In this document: in pieces, positions 53,335 through 64,000 of the stretch
Position numbering within the stretch: position 1 is the stretch's first letter
How the letters are laid out: each line of letters starts with the position of its first letter
Assembly (NCBI GenBank): GCA_037127315.1
Contig: JBBBDQ010001293.1
Span: forward strand, 2,464,001-2,528,000
Direction: 5' to 3'
DNA length: 64,000 nucleotides
DNA from: Ascarosepion bandense
Lineage: Eukaryota > Mollusca > Cephalopoda > Sepiida > Sepiidae
Notes under the pieces: generated by a model
Databases searched by the model: none
What the model saw: only the letters and a program-made list of their open reading frames with translations
Told to the model about the DNA's origin: nothing
Translations under genes and position numbers: made by a program

Positions 53335-53565
53335 TTCATGTAGATTTTGATGAATGTTTGGAGTTGTTCGCATAAACTATCAAAATACAATGATCTTGAA
53401 GTGGAAAACTAAAAATTCCATTTACATTTGGCACCCACGGACTGATTTTAAAAAGGTTACTATAGACTCATTGAAATAATTCCTAGCAGCCCATGCTTTA
53501 AAGAAATCCAAAAATTCCACTCACAAGTACAACTCACGCAATGCGAAGAGCTTTAAAATATGAGT
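53335..53565 (+). mobile_element. R4-like LINE C-terminal fragment, second copy
   Basis: Reads KLSKYNDLEVEN, RLIEIIPSSPCFKEIQKF, LTQCEEL: a diverged repeat of the last coding segment of the preceding element. It follows directly in the same orientation. Confidence 0.65.
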
Positions 53566-54589
53566 GATCTAAGTTTTTTTTTTTAACAGGATCATTTGAA
53601 AATGTCACGATGCAATTTCTGACCTTAGGTCTTTCTTTGAGACCCGGAAAGAAAATGTGTATAGAATAGAAATCAAGAAAAATAATAATAACAACAACAA
53701 TAATAACAATAATAACAAGTATTTCGAAGCTCCTGAAGTTTAACATTTTTCTTTCAAAAAGAAAAAATGATAAGGAAAACTCCGACCAAAACATAATCGT
53801 GTTAATCGTGCCAAGGAGTGAATTGCTGTTGCGTTATGAGATCGCGAACGATCCTTTACAGGCTTCGGAACACTGTCTGTAAAAAGAAAAATTAACCAAT
53901 GTTCTGGTAAACTTTTGGACCTGTGGGTAACTCGTGGGAACAATATGAAGACTGAAAGCTAAACCAAAAAAGTCAATTATCGCTCTTCCAGTTGATAAAA
54001 AAGAAGCCCTACATGAAGTTGTATAATCTGCCATAGAAACAAACTCCTACACAAATAATGAATCTTCAGGTCCCCGCAACCGAGATAATCTCAATGATGG
54101 GCCTGCAAATTCTCCAAGTAGATCCACAAGCATTTATTTAAAGAAAGAAAAGGTACAATTGTTTTGTGAGGAGTACAACTCTTTGTGACTACATTTTATG
54201 AAGTGTTACACAAACCTCAGAAAAACATTTCAGAATGACATTTCACGAGAAAAGGTTGGACAAACCATCAGAAAATACATTGACGAAAATAAACTAGCCA
54301 ATGTTAGAAGGTACACCAAAAAATAAAATAGCCAATGTAAGAAGGCACATCATGAGAAGTAACTGACTGACAGATGCTGAAATTAAAGAAATGAAAAGAA
54401 CTTCAGCTATAATAGGTGAATTAACAGAACCGTAAAGGGGGTCCAGAAATGGCCATAAAAAGTACAAACGTCACACAAACGTCAGTTCATAATGAAGAAA
54501 TTGAGATACACACCAATTACTGTGACGATAATACTGAAAGTTTATTTAAGCTGAAAAGGAGTGATCTATTGGAAATACTTTATAGATAA

Positions 54590-55236
54590 ATGAATTGTCT
54601 CTCTTAGTAGGAGTCGTTATTACCGGCCCTTAGTTTGGGTGGAAAGCAGCCTACCGACACCAATGAGCCAACACGGACAAATTTAGCTCCGTAAAACTCA
54701 AACAGCAGCCACATGGTGTCCGAAAATGTAGCGGTAAAGAAGACAACATAGGATCTAGGATGCCCCAACAGTTGCTGCAAAACAATCAAAAACTGAACCT
54801 CACTTTAACCTGAAGACGAATATATTCTAACGTAGCAACAAAAAATGAAAAGAACTGTTAACAGAATGAACTATAATGCTTCCAGTTAAGTCCTCGCAAA
54901 AATCACTGTTTTTTTGCAAACATTTTTTAAAAACAATTTATATCTTCCCTTTCTTTCTTACTCTTTCTGTTATAAAGCCTTTCTTTTTTCCACTCTAGTT
55001 TGGTGTTGTTCTGTTCTTTCTCGCTGTGTCGCGTCAATGCTCTTTTACCCTTATTTTCTACAGAGGACAAATAATTGGTCACAAAAATTCTAAGGGTATA
55101 AAAACCCGAACAGATCTTAGCCTCGCACAAGTCTATCATAAAACGAGACCAAAACATATTTAATCCAAATTATTTTACGAAAAACAAGAACAGTATACAA
55201 GAAGCCAAGAATGAAATAATGAAGCATATAACATTC
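54590..55236. other. Poorly resolved part within the R4-like element
   Basis: No protein similarity could be traced here; it may be an insertion or decayed 5' region. Confidence 0.3.
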
Positions 55237-55499
55237 CGTCAGTTAAATGTCATACGTGATACACGCTTGAACGATCCTCTCCCGAAAGAGACATGACTGA
55301 CTAGGCAGAATATTTTCCCGCAGTAGATTGCCATTACTTTCTACATTAGTCTGGTAGCCAACCAACGCTATAAAATCCAATCTGTCCTGTTATTCGACCC
55401 ATAGCTGGAGGGAAGAGACGGGTTAGTATCTTTCTCATAGTATTTGCGCATAAATGAATGTAACGAATTCAACCGAGCCAATATACATTGCACCACAAA
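55237..55499 (-). mobile_element. SINE-A inside the R4-like LINE
   Basis: Minus-strand sense; body and hairpin are present (CTCCCGAAAGAGACATG, one arm diverged). The head is shortened: the B-box region is lost, and the element ends at TTTGTGGTGCAATGTATATT (complement). Confidence 0.85.
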
Positions 55500-55829
55500 T
55501 GGAGGAACAAGAACAACTCCAAACACTACAACCAACTAAACATAACCTCAAAACTATTAAACTCTACAATGCATAACACAAATTAATTCTGGGTGAAGTA
55601 GACCCACATATATGTCTCAAGAATGCAATATGTGCATCAACTCAGCAATAGCAGAAGCTAAAAGATTAATCATGAAATTAAAAAAGCTATCTTACATACA
55701 TAAAACTCACCTTAAAAAAATAGACAAAGAAATTCAACAACTTATAAATGAATTATCAGTATTAAAAAACTGGCAAGAGGAAGAACTGCAAGGACTATAA
55801 AAGGCAGACAAGTCAAAAGAAGATAAAAA

Positions 55830-56420
55830 AATGGAAAATGAAAATGAAGTCCTATCAGCTAAAGAAAAAAATAAAGCAAACAATACAATGTTCCTTGGCA
55901 TGACGGTAAACTTAATCCGGCAGAAAGGCCTCTGATTGGGAAGTTGTGAGAAGCATGGCATCACCTCTTAATTGCTGTTGTTCTTAGATCCACCCCAACC
56001 AGGAGTGGTAGCACCTGTTAGGGTCCCCACGATGAGCAAATAGTTAACCCCCAAACTGGGGTCAAAACACTATGAATATCAAAACACTTTTATAGAAATA
56101 TATACATAAAAATAGACTTTTAGAGAAAAATATACATTTTTGAAGGAAAAATATTATCAACAATATATTTTTGAAGAAAAATTATTACCATAACACATTT
56201 TTGAAGGAAAAACATTCTCAGCAAAACATTTTTGAATAGAAAACTAAAAAACATTTTCAGTTTTCTAAAATAAAAAAGAATAAAAACAAAACATTTCATT
56301 AAAATCTGACTAAATCAAACTTCTCACTATCACCGAACATTAAAAAATACATTAAACCCCCATCTTGTCGGCATTAAATAACCCACAGAGGATAATATAC
56401 CTTTAAACAAAACTCAAACT
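55830..56420. repeat. Interval with short tandem motif ATTTTTGAAGGAAAAA
   Basis: Around 56110-56250 the word ACATTTTTGAA.GAAAAA recurs about five times at ~35-40 bp spacing. Otherwise unrecognised; it lies between parts of the R4-like element. Confidence 0.55.
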
Positions 56421-57309
56421 CAAACAATACAAACGAAGGATCAAAGAATCAGACACTACGAAAAAAAATTAAGATCAAGATTCTACAGACAGAACAAGAC
56501 CTTTCAAACCGACGCGAAGAAATTTTTCAGTGAAATAGGCAGACCAAAAAGTGAAATGACAAACAAAACAATAGAGGATTTCTGGGAAAATTATGGGTTT
56601 TCCTTAAATAACATAAAGAAGCAGATAGGGTTACGGAAGAGGCGGAACAAATGAAAAATAAACCGGAAAAAACATGGGCAGGAATCACAGAAAAGGGTAT
56701 TAAGTGTATGAAAAAGTATACAACCGGAAATCTCCAGAAATTACTAATTTTTGACTCTGTTATTTAAATACAGCACGTTAAAAAAAAAAAAACAACTAAC
56801 TAAAGAACTTCAAGAAATGGTTAATAATCAGACTAAAATTCAGGCATGGGTAACCAAAGGAATTGCCTTCCTTCTAAAAATTGTATTGATAATTACAGCC
56901 CACACACTAAGAAGAAATTTGTTCATGTAACGCTAGTGATGTTAGGGGAATTCGTAAAATAAATCATGAAATGTATTCATAACAACCTACCACTCCTGCC
57001 TTACATCTTCCCGCAGACTTGGTAGGTAGCGTGACCATAGCAAATCAAAATATGATGATAATGATGATAGTAATAATATTACTAATACATATATTATTTT
57101 CATGTGAGGTCTAGCATCAGAAGGGCTGAAATAGTGGCTTGTTTTCCAACGCGTGCTAATGATCATTATTCAAACCCTATTACAAAAAGATCCTTTAAAT
57201 GTAGATTTTCAAAAGCTAATCGTTTAAAAGCTTGGTATGAAGCAACCACCATAACAGTATTTCTCAGTCCAATACCCATGATTTGGAGTTGTGCCATACA
57301 AGGCTAATT

Positions 57310-58735
57310 ATAGCAAACTTATTTCAGATGGGAAGACAGATAAAGATTAGCAAACAAAAGTTCAAAGAAAGAAGGGATCAGTAAGCAATTAAGAAAAAGA
57401 TACAAGGCGAATGGCCGAAAATAAAATAAAATAAAATAAATGAAATAAAAAGAATAAAAACACAGAAAGTATAGTGATGGGAAGATACAGAAAAAAGGTA
57501 GGAAAATTTTAAAAAATGAAAGAAAAGTTATTAAAATATTAGATAAGATAAAGACCACGAAAAGACAAGGAAGAAAAATGAAAAAAGTTTTGAAATAAAA
57601 ATATTTAAAAGAAAAGTAAAGTAGAAAAGAAAATATCAGTAAAATAGAGAGAATATTAAAAACAAATGGAAGAAATGTATTAAAAATAGGGATGAAGTAA
57701 ATTAAAAACTGGAAATAGAAAAAAACTAAAAAAAAAAAGAGAAAGAAAAAATAATGAACGGAAAAGTATAAAAAGGAAAGTAACAGAAGAAAGACGTGAA
57801 AAAGAAAGAAAAAAGATGAGAAATGAAAATAATTTAAAAAAGAAAGCAAAGAAAAGAAAAAGGCATATTAAAACAGAAAAAAGAATTAAAAATAAAAATA
57901 AGTAAAAAAAAGAAGACGAAGAAAAATGAAAGAAGGAAAGAAAGTAAAATAAACAGAGAAAGTTGGGAAGAAAATACGATAAAAAGACTGAAGAAAAAAA
58001 CCCTAAACAACAAACAAAAAAAAAGAAAAACAAAACGAATGAAAAACAAAACGAATGAAACATTATTAAAAATAGAGAAAGTGGGTGGATAAAAGACGTT
58101 AAAAAGAAAAGAAATTAAATAAAAGAATGAAAAAGTATGTAAGAAAAGCGAAGGAAAATAGAGGGAGGAAAAGCAAACGAAAAAAGTGATGAAAAATAGA
58201 GAATGAGCAGGAAAAAAAAAAACGACAAAAAAAGAAGAAAACACATAAAAGAAGAATAGTTAAGAATAAAAAAGTTAAGGTGAAAGCATGAGGGAAAGAG
58301 AGAGAAATAAACACCCCAAAAAGAACGAATGTACAGAATCAAAAATAAAAAAAGGGTGAAAGAAAGATTAAAATGGAGAAAAGAGAAAAATAAAAAAAAA
58401 TGAAAGAAAATAATTAACAATGAAATGTAGTCAAGATAAAACCACGAATAGAAAAGAAGAAAAGCCGAAAAGAAATGAAAGGCAAAATAAAAATAGAGGA
58501 AGTTCAGAAGAATATGCGATAAAAAGAAAGGAAAGAAAAAAAAAATAAATGGAAAATAATTAAAAATAGAAAAAGCATCAAATAAAGAAACAAAACGAGA
58601 GGAAATACGTGAGAAGAATAGATAACGGAAAAAGAAGGAAGAAAATAACAAAAAATGAAAGACAACTGAAAAAAAAAACACTAACGAGACGAACATGACG
58701 GGAAAATCAACGAAGAAAAAGAAAAAAAGTTCGAG
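57310..58735. repeat. Long purine-rich (A/G) tract
   Basis: About 1.4 kb of the top strand consists almost only of A and G in AAAGAAAAGA-type order with rare T and very rare C. The minus-strand frames of 127-193 codons are F/S/L-rich consequences of this composition. A shorter, similar tract lies at 59090-59330. Confidence 0.9.
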
Positions 58736-59555
58736 AAAAGACAGTGTATTAGGACCATAAAATTGATGATAGTGATAAAAAGAGATAAGGGTGCTATTTT
58801 ATGATCATAATGATGGCGAGTAATGGCTTTGATGAGTTGCCATTGTTGACCATTCGACCGACCATCCATCCAAGCGATCGACCAAATATTCGTCCATCCA
58901 TTTGTCGGCATTGTGTACAGGCTGATTGACTAGTCAAAGACAAAGAAACCATTGTTCTTTAATAATTTTGGGCAAGGCTCATTGATTTAATCAACACTCG
59001 AAACTAATTTACAGAAAAATTTTCACTCTGCAACGTTATTAATTATTTTCTCGTTAACTTGAAGCAACAAAAGTCGTTAAGGAGTTTAATAAAGGGAGAC
59101 GTTGAAAAGAAGATCGGGATAATTTCGAGAAGGAGCTGAGAGGCAAAGAAAATGAGGGCGGGAAAAAGAAAATGATGGAGTAGTTAACAAAATATAATCA
59201 AGTGGAATGAAATTTAAGAAAACGAATATAAAAGAAAATGAAAAAGAAAGAGGGAAAAAAAGAATAAACAACTGAAGAGGTAAAAAATGAGGAAGGAAGA
59301 CAAAAGAGAAGTTTTTAAAAAATCAATAGACATTCTCAATATCTTTTTGCGAAATAAATAAAAAACAATACATCTACTTATCTCTTGTAAATTTCGACAG
59401 AAATCTTTCTTTTGGACATGATTCATTGAATGTGTGGAATAAGAAGAATTTTATAACATTTTTATTCAGTTGTTCCAGTATGCTTACAGTTTTCATATTA
59501 AGAGGACAAAGAATGTGTAGAAACTATATGCCCCAACCGCTTTCGGCAAATTCAT
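58736..59555. other. Unrecognised interval, second purine-rich stretch
   Basis: 58740-59080 includes CCATTCGACCGACCATCCAT-type words. 59090-59330 is purine-rich again. No gene was recognised. Confidence 0.45.
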
Positions 59556-59559
59556 TAAG

Positions 59560-59560
59560 T

Positions 59561-59617
<57 letters not shown>

Positions 59618-59699
59618 GATTTGTGTTAGTAACTACCTGCCTCTCAGTCTATCTATTTATGTATCTCAGTCTGTCCATATCTATTGAAATCTGTTAATT

Positions 59700-59750
<51 letters not shown>

Positions 59751-59801
59751 CTATCTATATATATATATATATATATATATAAATACATTCTTGGTTTGTC
59801 C

Positions 59802-59869
<68 letters not shown>

Positions 59870-59935
59870 AATGTGTTAATAACTACCTGCCTTTCTGTCT
59901 GCCTATATATTTCAGTCTGTCGATATCTATTAAAA

Positions 59936-60013
<78 letters not shown>

Positions 60014-60027
60014 TTCTCGGTATATTC

Positions 60028-60087
<60 letters not shown>

Positions 60088-60171
60088 AATGTGTTAATAT
60101 CTTTCTGTCTGACTTTCTGTCTTTCTATGTATATCAGTCTGTCCATGACTATCTAATCTGTTAATCTCTCC

Positions 60172-60223
<52 letters not shown>

Positions 60224-60299
60224 GTTTGTCTATGTCTATATAAATGTGTTATTCTTCCCCTCTTTATCTATATAATAATGTTAATAACTGTCTTTTGTA

Positions 60300-60353
<54 letters not shown>

Positions 60354-60400
60354 AGTCTGTACGTATTTCTCTAAAGCTGTTAATCTCTCTATCTATAGAT
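59560..60400 (+). repeat. Higher-order array of (TCTA)n, (TC)n and (TA)n
   Basis: A composite unit of about 150-245 bp is repeated about four times. (TCTA)n leads to AAATGTGTTAATAACTACCT, a TCAGTCTGTC.ATATCTATT segment, (TC)n, (TA)n and a CATTCT.GGT.TATTCATT link before the next (TCTA)n. (TCTA)n runs lie at about 59562-59616, 59802-59868, 60031-60086, 60172-60222 and 60300-60353. The tail inverts to GATAGATA at 60397. Confidence 0.9.
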
Positions 60401-60572
60401 AGATAAATCTGTCGATTGATAAACAGATAAATAAATATCTCGATAGATAGAAGGATAGATGAGTAATTGGAATGATGAACAGATGGATGTGGGAAGAGTG
60501 TATGTGTTATCGGAGCAGAAAGTAAAATAGCCGGGCTCCTTTTTGGTCGATTCTTTATCGTTCAGTTCACGC

Positions 60573-60850
60573 TCAGTCAGCCAGTTAAGTGCCATACGTG
60601 ATACACGCTTTGGCAGGAGATTATCCCACAGTAGGTTGGCGTTAATTTATGCGGTAGACTGATTGCTAACCAAGGAAATAGAACTTAATCTGTCCTGTTT
60701 TTTAACCCATGACTGCAGGGAAGAGACGGATTAACACCTTTCCCAGGGGTATTTGCGAGTAAGTGAATGCAAAAAATTCAGCTAGAATTCGAACTCGGCT
60801 CCCCGATTTTTCGTTTCGAGCCGATACCACTGCATCCTAACGAACATCCT
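60573..60850 (-). mobile_element. SINE-A with the conserved hairpin deleted
   Basis: Minus-strand sense: A-box-like GGATGCAGTGGTATCGGCTC and B-box-like GAGTTCGAATTCTAG head, body, then the jump from GATAATCTCC to GCCAAAGCGTGTATCACG. This skips the CATGTCTC/GAGACATG hairpin. The tail is CACTTAACTGGCTGACTGAG. Confidence 0.85.
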
Positions 60851-60859
60851 AATTTGCGC

Positions 60860-61180
60860 TATTACCATTTTAAAAAGCATAAATGCATTTTCCAGCTATG
60901 GGTCAAACAGAAATGTATGAGGGAGTTTTCCCTCCTTCGTTGGCAGCCAGTCTAGCAGAAAGAAATTTGAATTCAAACCTGAAGACGGTTGTTTCGACAA
61001 TTTGTAGTAAACTGTGCATTATTTCTCAATTATTATTACTATAATCAAGTCATCAGTCTGGCTAGTAAAATAGTTTAATACTAAACTTAACTCTTGGACC
61101 TTTGATAACAGGAAATCGCGCGCACTCGTGCACCATCATACACACACACAAATAGCTATATCTATTTCTTTATATCTATC
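60860..61180. other. Unrecognised interval
   Basis: Includes GGCAGCCAGTCTAGCAGAAA (about 60942), a stray SINE-A-like word in plus orientation. (TC)n-(TA)n follows at 61183-61244. Confidence 0.4.
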
Positions 61181-61181
61181 T

Positions 61182-61248
<67 letters not shown>

Positions 61249-61254
61249 AATATA

Positions 61255-62445
61255 CTCAATATTTACCAATAATTAAGGTTTAACACCAAGTTACGCGTAT
61301 TTGAACCGTGTGGTATCTTTAGGTATAAGAAAGTGAGGTCATATTTTGTTTGTTTTTGTTAGTAAAAGATTAGAAATGATTGTAAAAACGTTTTTTATGT
61401 CTTACCAATATAAACTTTACTGACTCTTGGTATTTCTACTTATGAGATATAGCACATATAGACAAGGGATTTAGTTAAATACTTGTTATCTAAAAGGCAT
61501 TGGTCGTGATTTCTATAATTGCTTATTTTTTTTTTACTATTGGGCAAATTAAGATGAGTAGTAGAATTACTATTATTATATAATTTCAATATTTTAGTTT
61601 TATACAATTTATTATTTCGAAATTATTAGTGCAACTATAACTAAGTTTTAGAGTGTTCCAATTGAAATTTTACTTAAAAGATTATTTTTAGGAAAATGTT
61701 TATCAATTAATTTAAGAAATTTATGTCCCAGTTTAATATTAACTAACTGATTAAATGAAGGATTATACAATATGATTTTTGTTTCGATTATTCTCTATAG
61801 AACAATATTCTCTATAGAACAAAATTATTCTCAGACGATTTAAACCCAATATTCCTAAGAAATTTATCGGAAATAATTTCGTTTTTTAATATTTCTTTGC
61901 TAGAAGAGTGCAAGTTTATGCGACGTGCGACCGATGATGGTATATGTTTAATAACAGATGGTGGGTGATTAGAGCCAGGGTTTATATAAATAGGGTTCGC
62001 ATTGTTTTTGATGTAAAGTTGAAAACTATTTGAAACTAATTCTAAAGTTACGTCTTAGAAGTCAACTTGTTTTATATTAGAATTAATGATTAAGCTTAAG
62101 ACCAAAAGATTTAAAAACTCTATGGATTAATTTTCTAAGTTTGTCAACCTTACCACCCAGTAGGTTTATTTACTATCACGAGTTAATCATCTGTAAAAAT
62201 CCCTATATTAATTAAATCAATGTTTTCATATGCAGTGAGATTGTACAAAAGAACAATCCAAAGTCTTTGCAGAATCCAGAGCTCCCATAAATAAATCAAA
62301 ATTATCAGTCGAATTTTTAATCCACTGTTCATTATCGTAAATAAGGACTGACTTTCAGCAGTTCAAAAGTTTGTGGATTTCCTCTTTTGAAATGACCGAG
62401 TTAATTTTTTTCGGAAAAAAAATTCCAAAGATAAAGGTAATTGTT
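61255..62445 (-). mobile_element. Penelope-like element remnant: RT followed by GIY-YIG endonuclease
   Basis: Minus strand, many stops. VISKEEIHKLLNC, KSVLIYDNEQWIKNSTDNFD and LFMGALDSAK form the RT palm. A decayed TDD block stands where YRDDGL is expected. Then come DVTLELVSNSFQLYIKNNAN, PIYINPGSNHPPSVIKHIPS and SVARRINLHSSSKEILKNEI. Next are NPSFNQLVNIKLGHKFLKLI and DKHFPKNNLLSKI, CLLDNKYLTKSLVYMCY, and VYIGKT with KKRFYNHF.SF (GIY-YIG endonuclease). The order RT then C-terminal GIY-YIG fits Penelope-like retroelements. No single frame exceeds ~90 codons. Confidence 0.8.
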
Positions 62446-62583
62446 GTTCTTAAAAGAATTGTTTTTAAATAAAACGTTTATTACGATCATGAGTAAATAC
62501 TTGATGAGACATTGTTCTTTCAATGTCGAAACAAGATGTACAATTTTGTGGTAGTTAGTAGTATGCACATGTTCTAAACTAAT

Positions 62584-62633
<50 letters not shown>

Positions 62634-62639
62634 CGTTGA
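62446..62639 (+). other. Gap between the two Penelope-like elements, with hammerhead-like motif and (TA)n
   Basis: Contains the motif at 62511-62550 (TTGATGA, 7-bp stem II, GAAAC, GTA) and a (TA)n run at 62588-62632. No coding similarity. Confidence 0.6.
62511..62550 (+). ncRNA. Hammerhead-like motif (core C3 replaced by T)
   Basis: TTGATGA (62511-62517); perfect 7-bp stem GACATTG/CAATGTC with TTCTTT loop (62518-62537); GAAAC (62538-62542). AAGAT and GTA (62548-62550) follow, giving a 2-bp stem III and a GUA cleavage triplet. The first core base is T instead of C, and stem I pairing next to the core is poor. Any activity would be doubtful. Confidence 0.5.
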
Positions 62640-63777
62640 CGTCCCAATGGTAGCGTATAATTCAGTCCAAATCGCTGATCTGATAGGGATATACACATTA
62701 TATACTCTTAGTAGAATTAGTGATCCAAGTCAAGTAAGTTTTTACCGAGACGATGGACTTATGTATGTCCCTAACAGCAATGGCCCTCTAACTTCTAGAA
62801 TTCATAAAAAATTAATAAAAACCTTCCAATTTCTAGGTTTCACACTCGAGATATCATCTAATCTCAAAATTGCTAACTTTTTAGACATCAGTTTCAACCT
62901 GTCCAACAACACATTTAAACCATACCTTAAAGAAATTCAATCCACAATTTATATTAATGTCAATTCTAATCACTCTAAGCCAATCCTTAAACAAATCTCT
63001 AACACAATAAATATTAGGATTAATAAATCATCCTATAAAAATATTTACTGGGAACCCTTAGAAAGAGTAGTTTTCAAGAAGAATTAATATACCAAGAAAA
63101 TTTTAAAGAAAAAACTAAAAGTAGAAACAAGGGCAAAAATAGAAAAAAAAAAAAATTGGTTCAACCCTCCATTCTGTAATTTGTCCAGTGTAAATATAGG
63201 CAAATAGTTTCTCAACTTAGTTAACAAACACTTCCACCAAAATAAACCCCTAAATAAGCTATTCAACAACCAATAATATTCAAAATATAAGTTTTTCACA
63301 CAACAATAAATTACTTAAAAAATTCCACAAAGTACCTCAAGAACACAAACTGCAACTGTATCAACAGAACAAGCTGTCCCGTTCATGGCAGATGCGATTC
63401 AGACAAGGCATTTTTTGAAGCCACCATTTTTCCGGAAGAGTACATCAAGAAAAAAGAGTATACATGGGGATATCTGCAGATAGTTAGAAAAAAAGATTTT
63501 ATAATCACAAATACTCATTTTCCAACGCCTCCTTGAAACACCAAACAGCCCTATCAACATACTGCTGGAAATTGAAGGACGGAGGACTCACCCTACAGGT
63601 TAAATGGAGGATCATTAAATATGCTCATACTTCCAACAACTTCAGAGACAGATGTAATCTATGCATGGAGGAGAAAATAGCTATTATCAAATATAGAGAT
63701 CGAAATGAACTTTTGAACCAGAGAAATGAACTGATTTTTAAATGTAGACATAAAAATAGGTATAAGATCACTTAACA
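62640..63777 (+). mobile_element. Penelope-like element remnant: RT (YRDDGL) and GIY-YIG endonuclease
   Basis: The 146-codon frame 62647-63087 begins inside the RT palm: VQIADLIGIYTLYTLSRI, FYRDDGLMYV (catalytic YxDD), PLTSRIHKKLIKTFQFLGFT, ANFLDISFNLSNNTFKPYLK. After shifts come WFNPPFCNLSSVNIGK and FLNLVNKHFHQNKPLNKLFN. CINRTSCPVHGRC (cysteine cluster) is followed by YMGISADS, KKRFYNHKYSFSN and the last frame 63533-63775 (YCWKLKDGG, RCNLCMEEKIAIIKYRDRNE, HKNRYKIT-stop). YMG...KRFYNH..SF is the GIY-YIG domain. The N-terminal RT half is missing and several frameshifts are present. Confidence 0.85.
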
Positions 63778-63908
63778 AGAAGAAAATTAAACTTATAAGT
63801 TTGTTTTTGAAAATTATCTAGAATGACCCGTTTAAGACCTTATACCATCAAAAACATTTTTACATTATTAGTATCATAGATAGGTACTCTATTACTATGT
63901 TATTATTC

Positions 63909-63985
<77 letters not shown>

Positions 63986-64000
63986 TCCACTTTTATTAAG
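63909..64000. repeat. (CTT)n-(ATT)n microsatellite
   Basis: CTT triplets at 63909-63948 followed by ATT triplets to about 63984. (CTT)n is the complement of the (GAA)n tails of RTE-like elements, but no element body is visible before the window ends. Confidence 0.9.

Larger units (their letters stand above)
53780..57090 (+). mobile_element. R4-like LINE, long but internally deleted and interrupted by SINE-A
   Basis: The N-terminal side (to about 55800) includes LLTDAEIKEMKRTSAIIGEL and a charged segment IHKTHLKKIDKEIQQLINEL (55612-55800, likely coiled coil). From 56420 it reads RIRRYEKKLRSRFYRQNKTF, QTDAKKFFSEIGRPKSEMTN and KTIEDFWENYGF, then WAGITEKGIKCMKK. Next come LTKELQEMVNN, KIQAWVTKGIAFLL, the usual lead into RT motif 1. 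The sequence jumps from there to TAHTLRRNLFM-stop (about 56920), the end of the endonuclease, deleting the RT core. The 3' UTR ends in (GAT/AAT)n near 57090. Confidence 0.7.

Noticed and set aside
57319..58696. Minus-strand ORFs of 127-193 codons rich in F, S and L
   Set aside because: They follow from the purine-rich top strand (few stop codons possible), overlap each other in several frames and show no domain or codon pattern.

Overview
The window looks like non-coding, AT-rich nuclear DNA of a metazoan. The dense (TA)n, (TC)n, (CA)n and GATA-type microsatellites, the tRNA-derived SINEs, and the jockey-like, RTE-like and R4-like LINE remnants together suggest a mollusc, most likely a cephalopod (octopus-like); this attribution is an inference from the repeat style. 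I found no convincing exon of a host protein-coding gene. Nearly every open reading frame is a mobile-element fragment or low-complexity read-through. Many element remnants carry stops and frameshifts and are visible only when frames are stitched by eye.

Layout. 0-3.3 kb: pyrimidine tract, a 25-bp and a 56-bp minisatellite, two RTE-like LINE pieces. 3.8-7.6 kb: two copies of a ~1 kb unclassified repeat, one interrupted by a SINE. 8.4-10.4 kb: R4-like and RTE-like LINE pieces around a 5S rRNA pseudogene. 10.4-12.5 kb: a possible 2.1 kb element with ~120-bp inverted ends. 12.5-15.3 kb: mostly unrecognised, with a CAGATTTT-type tandem region. 15.4-16.1 kb: a palindromic repeat and a mariner remnant. 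17.7-22.9 kb: jockey-like LINE pieces in both orientations with nested SINEs. 22.9-33.7 kb: MITEs, Tc1-like remnants, palindromes, a tRNA-like sequence and SINE clusters. 35-39.4 kb: more LINE pieces. 41.7-44.8 kb: four different Tc1/mariner/pogo remnants around a 55-bp minisatellite. 45.2-45.9 kb: two copies of a dispersed repeat. 46.2-50.4 kb: a young ~1.8 kb tandem segmental duplication. 52.2-57.1 kb: R4-like LINE remnants. 57.3-58.7 kb: a purine-only-like tract. 59.5-60.4 kb: a higher-order GATA array. 61.2-63.8 kb: two Penelope-like elements facing away from each other.

The most interesting signal is a hammerhead self-cleaving ribozyme at the 3' end of the tRNA-derived SINE called here SINE-B. 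The copy at 29291-29588 has a complete core (CTGATGA, GAAA, cleavage triplet GTC) and three paired stems. Two other copies keep the core and one has lost it. Weaker hammerhead-like motifs occur in at least four other repeat families, including one in the gap between the two Penelope-like elements. SINE-A (11 copies or fragments), SINE-B and SINE-M all have recognisable Pol III A/B-box-like heads. Several SINE-A insertions have clear target-site duplications, and two can be compared with an unoccupied paralogous site inside this window.

Family names such as SINE-A/B/M, repeat C/E/F/K/N/P are labels for this report only. Boundaries of degenerate elements are approximate.
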